NCBI GenBank assembly: GCA_003142815.1
Contig: PLNP01000044.1
Coordinates: 18,169 to 82,168, forward strand
Length of the DNA: 64,000 bases
Source: Rhodanobacteraceae bacterium
Lineage (GTDB): Bacteria; Pseudomonadota; Gammaproteobacteria; Xanthomonadales; Rhodanobacteraceae
Direction of reading: 5' to 3'
Part shown: piece after piece, positions 27,659 through 37,542 of the stretch
How the letters are laid out: every line of letters starts with the position of its first letter
How positions within the stretch are numbered: the first letter of the stretch is position 1
Program-made: the position numbers and the translations under genes
The notes under the pieces: generated by a model
Seen by the model: only the letters and a program-made list of their open reading frames with translations
The model's database searches: none
What the model was told of the DNA's origin: nothing

Positions 27659-29536
27659 TCAGCGTACGCAGACCAAACCGGCCTCGCGGCGCTCGCAACC
27701 GGACCAATCGCCCGCATGCGGAAATCCCGGCACGTCGACATAGACGTAGAACGTCCCGGTGGCGGTCGGGGGTGGCAATCCGTGCGCATACTGTTCGAGG
27801 CACTGGATCCGATTGGCTGCGCGTGCTTGATAAACGCTGTTGATCGGCCGGTCGACCGTCGCTGCGAGCCAGTGCCAGGCCATATATCGGCTCGACAGCG
27901 CCGGCCATTCGGCGGTCTTGCGCAGTTGCAGGAAGGCGTTCTGAACGCAGTCGTAGCGGGGATGCAGTTCGACCACAGTCTCGACGCGCATGCGCGGCGC
28001 AAGATCGGCGATTTGGGCAAAAGCCGGGTTGACCTTGGCGAAGCGATTCTGCTGAATGTCGAGTAGCGGACGGGTGTCGGCGATTTGGAGGCCGAACGCG
28101 ACGGTGAGCAGCGCTGCGAAGCCTGGGCGCGACAAGTGCCGCTGGCATTGGACGAATGCCAGTGGCACGAGCGTGTAGGTAATGACCCAGAAGAACCGCC
28201 CCGCAGCAGCGAAATTGGTCAGCACCTGCAGCGCGCGCTGCGGCGCTAGCGCAAGAACGAAGAGAGTAAACGCACCGAATGCACCGAGAAAGCGGAGTAC
28301 GGCATAGCGATCGCGGCGTATCGCAAACGCGACAAACGCGGCGACCGGCAGTGCATAGATGACCGCGAGCGCACCGAGACTTGCACGATGTGCGCTGAGC
28401 AGGCGCGACAGCGAACCGCGCCAGTCATCGCGATCGAAGCTGGCTATGACATCGCCAACCGGTACGCCGGCGACATGGCTGTCGAATGCGCAGACGTCAT
28501 AGCCGAGCGCATAGACGAGCAACGCCCAAAGCACGAGCAACAGCGGTGCATGGACGGCGCTGAGGTCGGTGCGCCAATGGCGCAGCGCCAGCACGGAAGC
28601 AAGCGCAACGACGACGAGAAACCCGGCGCCCCAGTAGTTGTACGCGTCGTACTGATAGCCGGTCGCGTCGACGAGCCGGTCGGGCGCGAACAGTCCGCTC
28701 AACTGCGGATACCAGGGAGCGGCGAGATTGAGCGAGCCCGCACCGTAACTGCCCCACGGTAATGCGAGACCGGCGAGGCCACACATCCAGGCGAGTAGCG
28801 TTAGCGTCGCCAGCCAGCCAGCCAGCAGAAGGCCTGCGCGCAGCGGCGGTAACCGATCTTGCCACAGGCCGCAGAGCAGAATCGCGACGAGCAATGTGGC
28901 CTGCATCGCCGCAAGATAAGGATGGACTAAGAGCGCGATGCATCCGCACGCGAGCAGTCGCGCGAACGGCAACGGCAATGCTGGATCGCGCAGATAGCGC
29001 CATATCCAGGCAATCGGGAACAGCAGCAGAAAGTGCGAACAAAGCGCGATATGGACCGTGCGGTAGAGCAGCACGGGCGTCAACACGCCGATCAAGCCGA
29101 TACCGAGCACCGCCCAGCGATCACGGACACCGAGCGCCCGCGCGATGGTGGCAAACCCGGCTGCCTGCAGGGCGACACATAACCACAGCCATGGCCCGAA
29201 ATAGTTGGGCCAGGTACCAAACAATGGCCTTAGCAACTTCACAACGAGCGCGACGAGAGGCAGGCTGTCGGTCATGGCGAGATTGCTGCCGTCGGGCACA
29301 CCGAGCGGCACGATATGCAGTAGCGGCCAGCGCCACGCATCGTCGAAGAAATAGCGTGCGCCGATCAGATGCTGTGCGAGATCACCATCGGGTTGCGCGA
29401 ACGCTGCGGCTCGCGAACCGACGATCGCCGGCACCCAGAGTACGGCGGCGAGCGCAGCAATTGCCGCCGCGAGCCAGACCGCATGAGGTGATAGATCGTG
29501 GGAGCGGGCGCGCATGGTTCTCATCGCCTCGTCCAT
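27659..29536 (-). CDS. DUF6311-type polytopic membrane protein
   Basis: The protein has 625 residues, with about ten hydrophobic segments in the first 480 residues and a soluble C-terminal domain of about 140 residues containing cysteine-rich ends (CVQNAF, IQCLEQYAHG, CERREAGLVC). The early DGDLAQHLIGARYFFDD and WPLLHIVPLGVPDGSNLAMTD resemble DUF6311 proteins, which look like membrane glycosyltransferases of the GT-C fold (acidic loop after helix 1). The acceptor is unknown. ATG codons at 29536, 29524 and 29515 are all possible starts; none has a strong ribosome-binding site. Confidence 0.7.
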   Translation of the reverse strand: MDEAMRTMRARSHDLSPHAVWLAAAIAALAAVLWVPAIVGSRAAAFAQPDGDLAQHLIGARYFFDDAWRWPLLHIVPLGVPDGSNLAMTDSLPLVALVVKLLRPLFGTWPNYFGPWLWLCVALQAAGFATIARALGVRDRWAVLGIGLIGVLTPVLLYRTVHIALCSHFLLLFPIAWIWRYLRDPALPLPFARLLACGCIALLVHPYLAAMQATLLVAILLCGLWQDRLPPLRAGLLLAGWLATLTLLAWMCGLAGLALPWGSYGAGSLNLAAPWYPQLSGLFAPDRLVDATGYQYDAYNYWGAGFLVVVALASVLALRHWRTDLSAVHAPLLLVLWALLVYALGYDVCAFDSHVAGVPVGDVIASFDRDDWRGSLSRLLSAHRASLGALAVIYALPVAAFVAFAIRRDRYAVLRFLGAFGAFTLFVLALAPQRALQVLTNFAAAGRFFWVITYTLVPLAFVQCQRHLSRPGFAALLTVAFGLQIADTRPLLDIQQNRFAKVNPAFAQIADLAPRMRVETVVELHPRYDCVQNAFLQLRKTAEWPALSSRYMAWHWLAATVDRPINSVYQARAANRIQCLEQYAHGLPPPTATGTFYVYVDVPGFPHAGDWSGCERREAGLVCVR

Positions 29537-29951
29537 TCATAGGATCATTGATCGCATGGTGCCATCCACTGGTTCCCGGTTAAACGCACCTCAACAAACG
29601 CAACGGGGGGCGAAGGCCGTGGCCAGTGCGCATACCAACAAACGGGACGGAGAAAATATCTCTTTGCCCCCTGCGCCCGCCGAGGTTCGGGCGCCATTAC
29701 CCGCAGCGAAGAGCCCGTGCAAAGCATGGCTTGGAACAAGACGACTGTGCATGGTGTTCGCCCTGCATGGGTGATCGGAGATTGGCAGCGTCACGCTGGC
29801 GTATATCCGTGATCGTGCGACAAGGCGCCTTCAATGGGGTAGTGCGCCGGCGGCGGATTCCAAAAGGCCTTCTTTTTTCTCGATGCCCGTTGGGTGACGG
29901 CAGCGCGCATCGCGGCGCTGCCGCGAGTGCGCTTGTCGACGAATCGCGCGC
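29537..29951. other. Gene-free gap between DUF6311 gene and rhlB end
   Basis: I see no convincing gene in these 415 bases. There is a weak AAAAGGCCTTCTTTTTT at about 29866-29882 that could end transcription on the plus strand. The short reading frames look like non-coding sequence. Confidence 0.4.
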
Positions 29952-31688
29952 TCAGTGCGATCGGAACATCTTCGCGATGCGGCGGAAGAAGCTGGGTTTC
30001 GGCGTCGCGGGAACGGGCGTTTTCGGTTCGCCGGCAAGCGGACGCGCCGATGGGATCGCGCGATCGCTGGCCGGCGTGTGTTCGCGGCGCGGTTTGCGTT
30101 CCGCGTTGCGTGCGTGCGGCTGGCTGCCATGATCGCCGGTCTGCGGCATGGCAGTCTGGCTCGTTTCGCCGCGGTCGCCGCGATTGCGCCCGCGACCGCC
30201 GTGGTGACGGCGTTTGTGCGGTGCATCGGTCGACGCCGGGTCACCCGGCGCGGCTGACGCACCAGCCTCTGATCCTGCGGGCGGACTCGGCGCTTGCGCA
30301 GTGGCCGGTTTGGCGCGCGCAAGCGCAGGTGTCCGCGCAGGTCTTGGTGTGGTTTCGCGTCGAGCCGGGCCGCTTTCGTTGCGCGATCGCGGCGGGCGCG
30401 AACGCGACGTCGGCGCCGCGCTCTTGGGCGGCGCGCCGGCCGTGTTGCGCAAGTCGTCGGCGGCGTCGGCGGCGGTGTGGTTGCTCGGCTGGCTGACGCG
30501 GGCGCGTGGCGGCGGCGTGGTCAGCAAATCCGCGCTGATCGCGGCGGTCGGGATCTTCTGTTCGATAAAGGCCTCGATGTCCGGCAGGCCCATCGCGTAG
30601 CGGTCGCAGGCGAAGCTGATCGCATCGCCCTCGGCTCCGAGGCGCGCGGTGCGGCCGATGCGATGCACGTAGTCTTCGGCGTCCTGCGGCAGGTCGTAGT
30701 TGAACACGTGGGTGACCGCCGTGATATGCAGCCCGCGTGCGGCGACGTCGGTCGCGACCAGCACTTCGATCTCGCCCTTCTGGAATTTGCCGAGCAGGCG
30801 TTCGCGTTTCGCCTGCGGCACATCACCGGACAAGGTCGCGACCGAGAAGCCCTGGCGATCGAGCGCGCGGGTAACCTTTTCGGCGGCGATCTTGGTGTTG
30901 ACGAAGATCATGCTGCGGTGCGAGTCGATGCGCGCCAGCAGGTTGATCAAGAGTGGCAATTTTTCTTCCTTGGCCGGGAAGTACACGACTTGGCGCACAC
31001 GATCGACGGTGACGTTGTCCGTCTCGACCGCGAGATTCTCCGGGCTGTTCATGTGCTCGTAGGCGAGTTCGAGCACGCGGTGGCTCAGGGTTGCCGAGAA
31101 CAGCATGCCCTGGCGTTCCTCGCGCGGCGGCATGCGTCGAAACAGGAAGCGGATGTCGTTGATGAAGCCGAGGTCGAACATGCGGTCGGCTTCGTCGATG
31201 ACGACCACTTCGATCGCGTTCAGCGTGAACACGTGCTGCTTGAGGTAGTCAATCAGGCGGCCCGGTGTCGCGATGATGAGGTCGCATCCGGACTTCAGCG
31301 ATTCGCGCTGCTTATCGTAGTCGACACCGCCGTAGATCAGCGCCGAGGTGAGGCCGGTATCACGGCCGATGGCGTGGAAATCCTTGTCGATCTGGATCGC
31401 CAGCTCGCGCGTCGGCGCGACGATGATCGCGCGCGGGTCGGTCAACTTGCGGTCGGCGACCGCCGGTTTGGTCAACAGGCGGTTCAGTACCGCGACCAGA
31501 AACGCCGCGGTCTTGCCGGTGCCGGTCTGCGCTTGGCCGGCGACGTCGCGGCCGGTGAGCGCGATCGGCAGGGCCAGTGCCTGGATCGGCGTGCAGCGGA
31601 TGAAGCCCGTCGCATGCAGGCCCGACAGGATGCGCGGATGCAGGCCAAAACTTTCGAAGGTGATATCGGTGATCGGATGTTGTGACAT
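29952..31688 (-). CDS. rhlB: ATP-dependent RNA helicase RhlB
   Basis: The product has 578 residues. The Q-motif ([11 protein letters not shown] ... CTPIQ), Walker [17 protein letters not shown], the DEAD box [21 protein letters not shown], and the C-terminal [10 protein letters not shown] are all in place (about residues 1-390). The remaining 180 residues are a low-complexity Arg/Pro/Ala/Lys-rich tail, longer than the short basic tail of enterobacterial RhlB, suitable for RNA or RNase E binding. It unwinds structured RNA for the degradosome. The gene is divergent from trxA, and trxA is followed by rho, as in other Xanthomonadales. Confidence 0.92.
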   Translation of the reverse strand: MSQHPITDITFESFGLHPRILSGLHATGFIRCTPIQALALPIALTGRDVAGQAQTGTGKTAAFLVAVLNRLLTKPAVADRKLTDPRAIIVAPTRELAIQIDKDFHAIGRDTGLTSALIYGGVDYDKQRESLKSGCDLIIATPGRLIDYLKQHVFTLNAIEVVVIDEADRMFDLGFINDIRFLFRRMPPREERQGMLFSATLSHRVLELAYEHMNSPENLAVETDNVTVDRVRQVVYFPAKEEKLPLLINLLARIDSHRSMIFVNTKIAAEKVTRALDRQGFSVATLSGDVPQAKRERLLGKFQKGEIEVLVATDVAARGLHITAVTHVFNYDLPQDAEDYVHRIGRTARLGAEGDAISFACDRYAMGLPDIEAFIEQKIPTAAISADLLTTPPPRARVSQPSNHTAADAADDLRNTAGAPPKSAAPTSRSRPPRSRNESGPARRETTPRPARTPALARAKPATAQAPSPPAGSEAGASAAPGDPASTDAPHKRRHHGGRGRNRGDRGETSQTAMPQTGDHGSQPHARNAERKPRREHTPASDRAIPSARPLAGEPKTPVPATPKPSFFRRIAKMFRSH

Positions 31689-32019
31689 TAATGAGTTCTG
31701 TGTGAATTCGCGGGTGGCGTTGGATCGGTATCAACGCCGGGGCCGGATCGGTGTCGCCGCCGGGCGGACCAGGGGCGTGCGCTGCTCGGACACGGGTGGT
31801 GGGGCGGCTCTTGCTAACGCGCGGCGGCGTCCCCAACTTGCGCAGATCGATCGTTTGGGCTGAAATGGGCCACGCGTTTCGTGCCCTTCCCACTGCCATC
31901 TGCGCCGCCAAAACCGGGTGAGTGTAGCCGAAGCCCGCCTAGGGTGCGCGGCTGCCCCTGAAAAAAGGCTGGCGCACTGTGTCAGCAACTTGTCAACCCC
32001 ACTCAATTCGGAGAGTCCC

Positions 32020-32349
32020 ATGAGCGAACATATTTCGCACGTCAGTGACGACCAATTCGAAGAACACGTCCTCAAGTCATCCGACCCGGTGTTGGTCGAC
32101 TTCTGGGCCGAATGGTGCGGTCCGTGCAAGATGATCGCGCCGATGCTCGACGACATTGCAGTCACCTACCAGGGCAAGCTGAAGGTCGCCAAGATCAACA
32201 TCGACCACAATCAGAAAACCCCGCGCAATTACAATGTGCGCGGCATCCCGACCCTGATGATCTTCAAGAACGGCAAGGTCGAGGCGACCCAGATCGGTGC
32301 GGTCAGCAAGACCCAGCTTGCACAGATGATCGACAAGGCGATTGTTTGA
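32020..32349 (+). CDS. trxA: Thioredoxin 1
   Basis: The protein has 109 residues, the standard thioredoxin length. [20 protein letters not shown] holds the redox-active WCGPC pair; the cis-proline segment [12 protein letters not shown] is present. It reduces disulfides in the cytoplasm with NADPH-thioredoxin reductase. The ATG at 32020 follows a GGAGAG element; the upstream open frame from 31918 is not homologous. It is separated from rho by an inverted repeat and may share a promoter region with it. Confidence 0.96.
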   Translation: MSEHISHVSDDQFEEHVLKSSDPVLVDFWAEWCGPCKMIAPMLDDIAVTYQGKLKVAKINIDHNQKTPRNYNVRGIPTLMIFKNGKVEATQIGAVSKTQLAQMIDKAIV

Positions 32350-32352
32350 GAG

Positions 32353-32442
32353 CCGGGATTCTGGATTCGGGATTCGGGATTGGAGAGATCATTGGCAGGA
32401 CATCTGCCGATCCGAATCCCGAATCACCAATCCCGAACCAGC
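32353..32442. repeat. GGGATTCGGGATT inverted repeat, copy 2
   Basis: GGATTCGGGATTCGGGATTG on the left pairs with CGAATCCCGAATCACCAATC on the right (about 32408 onward), making a long imperfect hairpin 6 bases after the trxA stop. The same unit lies at 20259-20357. It could act as terminator or mRNA stabiliser between trxA and rho. Confidence 0.7.
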
Positions 32443-32483
32443 TGGACGTCCACCGCCCGCGGTGTTAAGTTGACCAATCGCGT

Positions 32484-34214
32484 ATGGAGCCAAGCTGCTC
32501 CGCATCGCCTCCGCAAAAACCCTTCCTTCCAGTTGTTCCCCTAACGGCGCCCAGCGTGTCCGAAAACGAAACGAACGAAGGCGGCCCAGCCGTCCCCGCT
32601 GCAGGCCGTCCCGAGCCGCGGCAAAAACCCTCGCGTGGCCAAGCGGCGCAACCGGCACAGGAAACAGCGCCTGCGCACGGGCAGCCACAGCATTCGCAGT
32701 CGCAATCCGACATGCCGCCGCCCAACGATGGCCATGAACCCTCGTCTGGCGAACCTGCCGATGGCAATGCCGGCAATCAACAGGCGTCGCAGCCCGGCCA
32801 GCAGCAACACGGGCAAGGCCAAGGCCAGGGTCCGCGGCGCGGTCGCCGTGATCGCCGCGGCGGTCGCCAAGGCAACAATCCGCAGGGCTACAACAACAAT
32901 GCGGATGAGGAATACGACGAGTCGCGCAATGGCGGTGGCAACGGTCCGCTGATCGATCTCAATGACCTCAAGCGCAAGACCGCGGCTGAACTGCTGGTCC
33001 TCGCTGAAAGCCTCGGCGTGCAGGAGGGCGTCGCGCGCGCGCGCAAACAAGACATCGTCTTCTTCATCCTGAAGGCGCATGCGCGTGCCGGTGGCGGCAT
33101 CTATGGCGAAGGCGTGCTGGAGATCCTGCAGGACGGGTTCGGCTTCCTGCGCGGTTTCGATGCTTCGTACCTTGCCGGGCCGGATGACGTGTATGTCAGT
33201 CCGAGCCAGATCCGCCGCTTCAATTTGCGCACCGGCGACTACATCACCGGTCGCATCCGTCCGCCGAAAGAGGGCGAGCGCTATTTCGCGCTGCTCCAGG
33301 TCGACAACATCAATGGCGAACCGCCGGAGATGTCCAAGAACAAGGTCTTGTTCGAGAACCTGACGCCGCTGTTCCCGCGCAAGTCGTTCCGTCTCGAACG
33401 CGGCAATGGTTCCAGCGAAGACATCACCGGCCGCATCCTCGACCTCATCGCGCCGATCGGCCGCGGTCAGCGCGGCCTGATCGTCTCGCAGCCGAAGGCC
33501 GGCAAGACGATGATGTTGCAGAACATCGCGCAGGCGCTCGTGCACAACCATCCGGATGCGCACCTGATCATCCTCTTGATCGACGAGCGTCCGGAGGAAG
33601 TCACCGAGATGCAGCGCGGTGTGCGCGCCGAGGTGATCTCCTCGACCTTCGACGAGCCCGCGGTGCGTCACGTGCAGGTCGCCGAGATGGTGATCGAGCG
33701 CGCCAAGCGCCTGGTCGAGCACAAGCGGGATGTCGTTATCCTGCTCGACTCGATCACTCGTCTCGCGCGCGCCTACAACACCGTGGTGCCAAGTTCCGGC
33801 AAGGTGCTGACCGGCGGCGTCGACGCCAATGCGTTGCAGCGCCCGAAGCGTTTCTTCGGTGCCGCGCGCAATGTGGAGGACGGCGGTTCGCTGACGATCA
33901 TCGCGACCGCGCTGGTGGAAACCGGCTCGAAGATGGACGAGGTCATCTACGAGGAATTCAAGGGCACCGGCAACATGGAAGTGCACCTGAGTCGGCGCAT
34001 TTCGGAAAAACGCGTCTATCCCTCGATCGACATCAACCGCTCCGGCACGCGCCGCGAAGAACTCTTGATCGATCCGGACCAGCTGCAGAAGATCTGGATC
34101 CTGCGCAAGCTCCTGCACCCGATGGACGAGCTTGCCGCGATGGAATTCATGCTCGACAAGATGAAAAACACGAAGAGCAACGACGAGTTCTTTGGGTCGA
34201 TGAAGCGGGGTTGA
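32484..34214 (+). CDS. rho: Transcription termination factor Rho
   Basis: The product has 576 residues. The first 150 are a Gln/Gly/Asn/Arg-rich extension ([20 protein letters not shown]) not found in E. coli Rho; such extensions are known in other phyla. The N-terminal domain then begins [20 protein letters not shown], the RNA-binding primary site is GFGFLRG ... [18 protein letters not shown], the Walker A is [11 protein letters not shown], and the secondary site and Q/R-loops follow ([48 protein letters not shown]). The ATG at 32484 is used; a GTG at 32556 (VSENETNE) is plausible and looks more like the start in relatives. Confidence 0.95.
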   Translation: MEPSCSASPPQKPFLPVVPLTAPSVSENETNEGGPAVPAAGRPEPRQKPSRGQAAQPAQETAPAHGQPQHSQSQSDMPPPNDGHEPSSGEPADGNAGNQQASQPGQQQHGQGQGQGPRRGRRDRRGGRQGNNPQGYNNNADEEYDESRNGGGNGPLIDLNDLKRKTAAELLVLAESLGVQEGVARARKQDIVFFILKAHARAGGGIYGEGVLEILQDGFGFLRGFDASYLAGPDDVYVSPSQIRRFNLRTGDYITGRIRPPKEGERYFALLQVDNINGEPPEMSKNKVLFENLTPLFPRKSFRLERGNGSSEDITGRILDLIAPIGRGQRGLIVSQPKAGKTMMLQNIAQALVHNHPDAHLIILLIDERPEEVTEMQRGVRAEVISSTFDEPAVRHVQVAEMVIERAKRLVEHKRDVVILLDSITRLARAYNTVVPSSGKVLTGGVDANALQRPKRFFGAARNVEDGGSLTIIATALVETGSKMDEVIYEEFKGTGNMEVHLSRRISEKRVYPSIDINRSGTRREELLIDPDQLQKIWILRKLLHPMDELAAMEFMLDKMKNTKSNDEFFGSMKRG

Positions 34215-34215
34215 G

Positions 34216-34511
34216 GTCGCGTGTTTGGTCGATGCCATGAATGGCATCGGCTGCGCGGCCGAACGGTCGAAGCAGGATGCGAAGGGCCGATTGCTTGGCG
34301 AGGCCTGGAAGGCCTCGAGCCCGTGAACGCCGTTGGATGGTGCATTACTGGCACAATGCGCGCTGAATGCGCTGGGGAGGTGAAAGCGATCTGTAAGGTT
34401 GGCGATCTAAGATAACGACGCGGTTCGGCTTTCGAGGTTCTCCCCAGCCTCCTTCCCCAGCCACCGCATCCCGGCCCGCCTCTCCCCAAGGCGGGCCGAT
34501 CTTTTTTGCAT
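34216..34511 (+). ncRNA. Candidate small RNA or untranslated transcript downstream of rho
   Basis: After the rho stop about 290 bases carry no gene but end in a strong intrinsic terminator. GCTGGGGAGGT near 34368 can pair with CTCCCCAGCC near 34439, suggesting a structured RNA of about 140 bases. I see no family I recognise (not 6S, SRP, tmRNA or RNase P). It could also be only the rho 3' untranslated region. Confidence 0.35.
34472..34507 (+). terminator. Intrinsic terminator after rho / candidate sRNA
   Basis: CGGCCCGCC (34472-34480) and GGCGGGCCG (34490-34498) make a perfect 9-bp stem with a 9-base loop, followed by AT C and TTTTTT at 34502-34507. It reads as a rho-independent terminator on the plus strand. 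Confidence 0.8.
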
Positions 34512-34526
34512 GTCCGCACTTATTGC

Positions 34527-34648
34527 TTCGGCACTCACTTGGTTTGAGTGCCCTCCGCTTGCCCTCCCCTGCGCCAGCGGGGGAGGGCAAGGGTGGGGGA
34601 TTGATGTGGCCGCTGAATCTGAATTCGTTCCGAATCAATAGTGCGGCG
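34527..34648 (+). repeat. Dispersed ~120-bp repeat, copy 3 of 3
   Basis: GGCACTCACTTGGTTTGAGT, then CCTCCCCTGCGCCAGCGGGG, then CGCTGAATCTGAATTCG and TTCCGAATCAATAGTGCGGC. It shares order and orientation with the copies at 1941 and 8770. Its last bases run into the stop codon of the patatin gene. Confidence 0.8.
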
Positions 34649-35642
34649 CGCGCGTCGGCGACCAGCGCGCGAGCGCTTCGCGCGTGCGTCGGCGCCCCAG
34701 CTCGATCAATTCGTCGGCGCGGTGGAATTCGTAGAAGGTGCAGGCGTTGCGTGGAATCGTGATCAGCAGATCCGGTGGCTGCGCCGCGAGCTTCAGTTGC
34801 GTGATCGTTTCCTGGACGAGATCGAGCGAGCGCGCGAACAATTCGACGGCGCCCGGCTCCCGCATCACGATGCGTTGTTCGCGCTTGCCCATATGCGCGT
34901 CGATGAAGTCGGCGATGCGCTGCCCGTAATGGCTGCGCGGACGCTCTGAAGGCTGCGCGTCGTCGCCGGGCGGCAGTAGTTCTGGAGTCTCGTGGACGAT
35001 TGGGCGCTCGCCGTATGCACTGCCGTGCAGCGATTCCGGCGGTGCGTTGACGTCGATGGCGATCGTGGCATCGGTGAAGTCGCGCAGGGTCGGCGAGACC
35101 GGCAGCGGATTGAGCAGGCCGCCGTCGACGAGAAGGCGGCCTTGATAGCGATGCGGGCGAAACACCGTCGGGATCGCGATCGACGCGCGTATCGCATCGA
35201 ACAGCGGGCCGCGCGAGAGCCAGACTTCGCGTTGCGCATCCAGATCGACTGCGACCGCGGTATAGGCGATCGGCAGTTCCTCGATGTCGATATCGCCGAT
35301 CAATTCCTTGAGCATGCCGACGATGCGGTCGCCCTTGATGAAGCCGCCGCCGGACAGCGTCCAATCGAGCAGGCGCAGCACGTCGAGCCGCACCAGCGAG
35401 CGCACCCAGTCGCGGTACACGTCGAGCTTGCCGGCGGCGTGGATGCCGCCGACCAGTGCGCCCATCGAACTGCCGGAGATCGAGCGGATTGCGAAACCCT
35501 GCGCAACCAGTTCCTCGATCACGCCGATGTGCGCGTAGCCGCGCGCGCCGCCGGAACCGAGCACGAGCGAGATGCTCGATTCATGGGCCGGCGCGATCAG
35601 CCGCGAAGGCGCCGGCAACGCGGTGGGTTCGCCATTGGTCAT
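34635..35642 (-). CDS. Patatin-like phospholipase (RssA family)
   Basis: The protein has 335 residues. The oxyanion hole LVLGSGGARGYAHIGV (about residue 28) is followed by the nucleophile SISGSSMGALVGG (Ser in GSSMG) and the catalytic Asp in GRLLVDGGLLNPLP (DGG). Together these give a Ser-Asp dyad lipase. The C-terminal region (AHMGKREQRIVMREPGAVEL onward) lacks membrane segments, so a cytoplasmic or peripheral location is likely. The substrate is unknown; related proteins hydrolyse acyl groups from phospholipids. The ATG at 35642 starts just before the domain. Its end overlaps a dispersed repeat. Confidence 0.88.
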   Translation of the reverse strand: MTNGEPTALPAPSRLIAPAHESSISLVLGSGGARGYAHIGVIEELVAQGFAIRSISGSSMGALVGGIHAAGKLDVYRDWVRSLVRLDVLRLLDWTLSGGGFIKGDRIVGMLKELIGDIDIEELPIAYTAVAVDLDAQREVWLSRGPLFDAIRASIAIPTVFRPHRYQGRLLVDGGLLNPLPVSPTLRDFTDATIAIDVNAPPESLHGSAYGERPIVHETPELLPPGDDAQPSERPRSHYGQRIADFIDAHMGKREQRIVMREPGAVELFARSLDLVQETITQLKLAAQPPDLLITIPRNACTFYEFHRADELIELGRRRTREALARWSPTRAPHY

Positions 35643-35679
35643 GGGCGTGAGGTCATGGGCGTGGAGTCATCGTCGCGTG

Positions 35680-36657
35680 TCAAGGCGGGTTCTGGTACGC
35701 GCCGAGCGCGAGCTGCAGCAGGATCTTCATTTCCTCGCGCAGAGGCACCGGCGCGATGACTTCGGCGTCGGGCCCGTACTTCAGCACGTCCATCAGCAGC
35801 TCGCGCGAGTTCGAGTACGGCAGCTTGAGTTCGTAACGGCCATCGGCAAGGCGCGATCCCTGTTGCTGCGAATGCCAGTGCTCGTCGGCGACCCAGCGTG
35901 CCGCGTGCGGCGAGAAGCGAATCGTCGCCCAGGCTTTCGGCGCGCCGGAGAAGATGCCGTAGCTCGACGCCAGATGCGCATCGAGTTCGCCGGTCTCTCG
36001 ATCAAGCGCGGTTTCGTTGATGAGTTGCGGCTCGCAGATACGATCCAGCGCGAAACTGCGCAACGCATCGCGACTGTGATCCCAGGCGTCGAGATACCAG
36101 TTGTCGCGATAGTGCGCGAGGCGCTGCGGCGAGACGACGCGCTCGGTCTGCGCATCGGTCGAGCGTGCGCGATAGCGGAATTTGAGGCGCTGCCGGTTCA
36201 GCAGTGCGCTGGCGACGGTGCGGAACGCGGCCTGGTCGAGCATGCGCGAGCCGCTGGCGAGCACGCGGATGCGCTCGATGGGCAGCGCGCGCCCGCTCGA
36301 ATGATCGGACAGCAGGCGTTCGATGCGGGCACGAAACGGCGCCAGTGCGCCGGCCAGCACGCCGGGATCGGAGCGACCCAGCAGTTCGTTCAGTGCAAGC
36401 AGTGCGGCCAGTTCCTCGCTGCTCAGCCACAGGCCCGGCAGCTCGAAGCGTTCGCCTTCGGCGGCATAGCGCAAGGCGGCCTCGTCGCCGTCGCCGCTTT
36501 CGATCGGCGCACCGAGCGTGTCGCGCAGGAAATTGATATCCCTGTACAGCGTCGCGCGCGAGCAGCCGAGATCTTCCTTCAGACGCGCGAACGGTACCGG
36601 GTAGCGTGCGGACTTGAGGATGCGGTGCAGGGTCAGGATGCGTTCGTAGCGGTCCAT
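35680..36657 (-). CDS. WYL-domain transcriptional regulator (PafC/YafY-like)
   Basis: The product has 325 residues. An N-terminal HTH_11-type helix-turn-helix (ILTLHRILKSARYPVPFARL, LGCSRATLYRDINFL, about residues 6-52) precedes a WYL domain (YRDNWYLDAWDHSRDALRSF, about 180-215) and a WCX-like C-terminus (about 265-320, KYGPDAEVIAPVPLREEMK). WYL domains bind a ligand, often nucleic acid in DNA-damage control. The target is unknown; the neighbouring genes are the patatin lipase and a remnant. The ATG at 36657 directly starts the helix-turn-helix. Other upstream starts lie in unrelated sequence. Confidence 0.85.
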   Translation of the reverse strand: MDRYERILTLHRILKSARYPVPFARLKEDLGCSRATLYRDINFLRDTLGAPIESGDGDEAALRYAAEGERFELPGLWLSSEELAALLALNELLGRSDPGVLAGALAPFRARIERLLSDHSSGRALPIERIRVLASGSRMLDQAAFRTVASALLNRQRLKFRYRARSTDAQTERVVSPQRLAHYRDNWYLDAWDHSRDALRSFALDRICEPQLINETALDRETGELDAHLASSYGIFSGAPKAWATIRFSPHAARWVADEHWHSQQQGSRLADGRYELKLPYSNSRELLMDVLKYGPDAEVIAPVPLREEMKILLQLALGAYQNPP

Positions 36658-36714
36658 GGTCGGCGTGTCCGGAACAAGTGCTGCTTTGCGTACTGATACA
36701 TCGACTCCAGCTAG

Positions 36715-36926
36715 TGTGTCACAGCCCGGACCCATCACCGCCATTGAAGGTTTACGCCTACACCATGACCACTCCGAGGAAATCGGACGCAAAGACCTGG
36801 ATCTCGCAGAAGACCGGGCTGCCGCTGCAGGAATCGACTGGCAGCCGCATGGGGCACACGTCGACGACACGGATTCGCTATTCGAATTTCGACGACCCTT
36901 CGATCCACATCGACGCGCCGAATTGA
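36715..36926 (+). pseudogene. C-terminal remnant of a small exported protein
   Basis: VYAYTMTTPRKSDAKTWISQ, KTGLPLQESTGS and TTRIRYSNFDDPSIHIDAPN resemble the last part of a family of Xanthomonadales lipoproteins or exported proteins, in which a substrate-type 'WISQKTGLPLRQE' segment is followed by a short 'RYDYxNVHIxAP' end. The preceding bases in another frame give PGPITAIEG, which would belong just before VYAYTM, so a frameshift is likely. If the ATG at 36765 were used it would give a 53-residue protein. Assignment is weak. Confidence 0.4.
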
Positions 36927-36964
36927 CTGCGCGACAATCGGAGAACATGCGGGCAAGTCCAGGT

Positions 36965-37023
36965 CGCGCTTGCAGCGCTCCTACAACGCGCTCTTTGTAG
37001 GAGCGGCGCAGCCGCGACCGGGC
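36965..37023. repeat. REP-like palindrome (GTAGGAGCG family)
   Basis: GCGCTTGCAGCGCTCCTACAA on the left and TTTGTAGGAGCGGCGCAGCC on the right form an inverted pair of the same class as 2782-2875. It lies between the remnant at 36715 and the beta-lactamase remnant. Confidence 0.75.
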
Positions 37024-37048
37024 ATTGCGAGACCTGCGCAGACGTTCG

Positions 37049-37480
37049 CTAGGGTACCGGTGTCGTCAACGGCAGCGCCCCCACGCGCTTCAACACCGCA
37101 CGCACGATCGGATCGCGCATCGCCGCATCCGCCGGCTTGGGCATGTCGATGTCGAGCGCGAAGAACCAGCGCCGGCCGGCGCGCTCGACCCAGCCGACGT
37201 ACCAGCCGAGATCGACCCGGTCGGGGCATTTCGCCCAGCCGGTCTTGCCGCGCAGGATGTAGTCTGGCGCGGACTCGAGGATCGAGATGCGTCGTCCGGT
37301 TTCCTGCGCGCGCGGCGAGAACGGAAGCGTGTCGGCGGCGAGTCGGCGCAGGAACTCGATCTGTTCGACCGCCGAGATGCGCAGATCGCCGGTCAGCCAG
37401 AACCGGTCGATGCCGCCGCCGATGTCGCGATTGCCATAGCTGGAAAAATGGTCGATTTGGCCATGACGAGTCTGCATGTG
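37049..37480 (-). pseudogene. Class D (OXA-like) beta-lactamase, C-terminal remnant
   Basis: The remnant has YGNRDIGGGIDRFWLTGDLR, then ISAVEQIEFLRRLAAD, LRGKTGWAK and GWYVGWVERAGRRWFFALDI. These are the YGN and KTG motifs and flanking sequence of class D beta-lactamases. The first half, with the catalytic STFK serine/lysine and the SXV motif, is absent; the frame breaks off just upstream of the soeA start on the other strand. It cannot hydrolyse beta-lactams. A complete gene was probably cut when the soe locus, or a deletion, arrived. Confidence 0.75.
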
Positions 37481-37542
37481 GGACGCATCCGTTACCATGG
37501 GATGGTTCGACGCACCGAAGTCGTCACCGACAGGCACGCGCT

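Noticed and set aside
36970..37542. Extension of soeA to an upstream start
   Set aside because: The extra 191 residues are antisense to the beta-lactamase remnant and include a REP element; the ferredoxin motif needs only the start at 37543.
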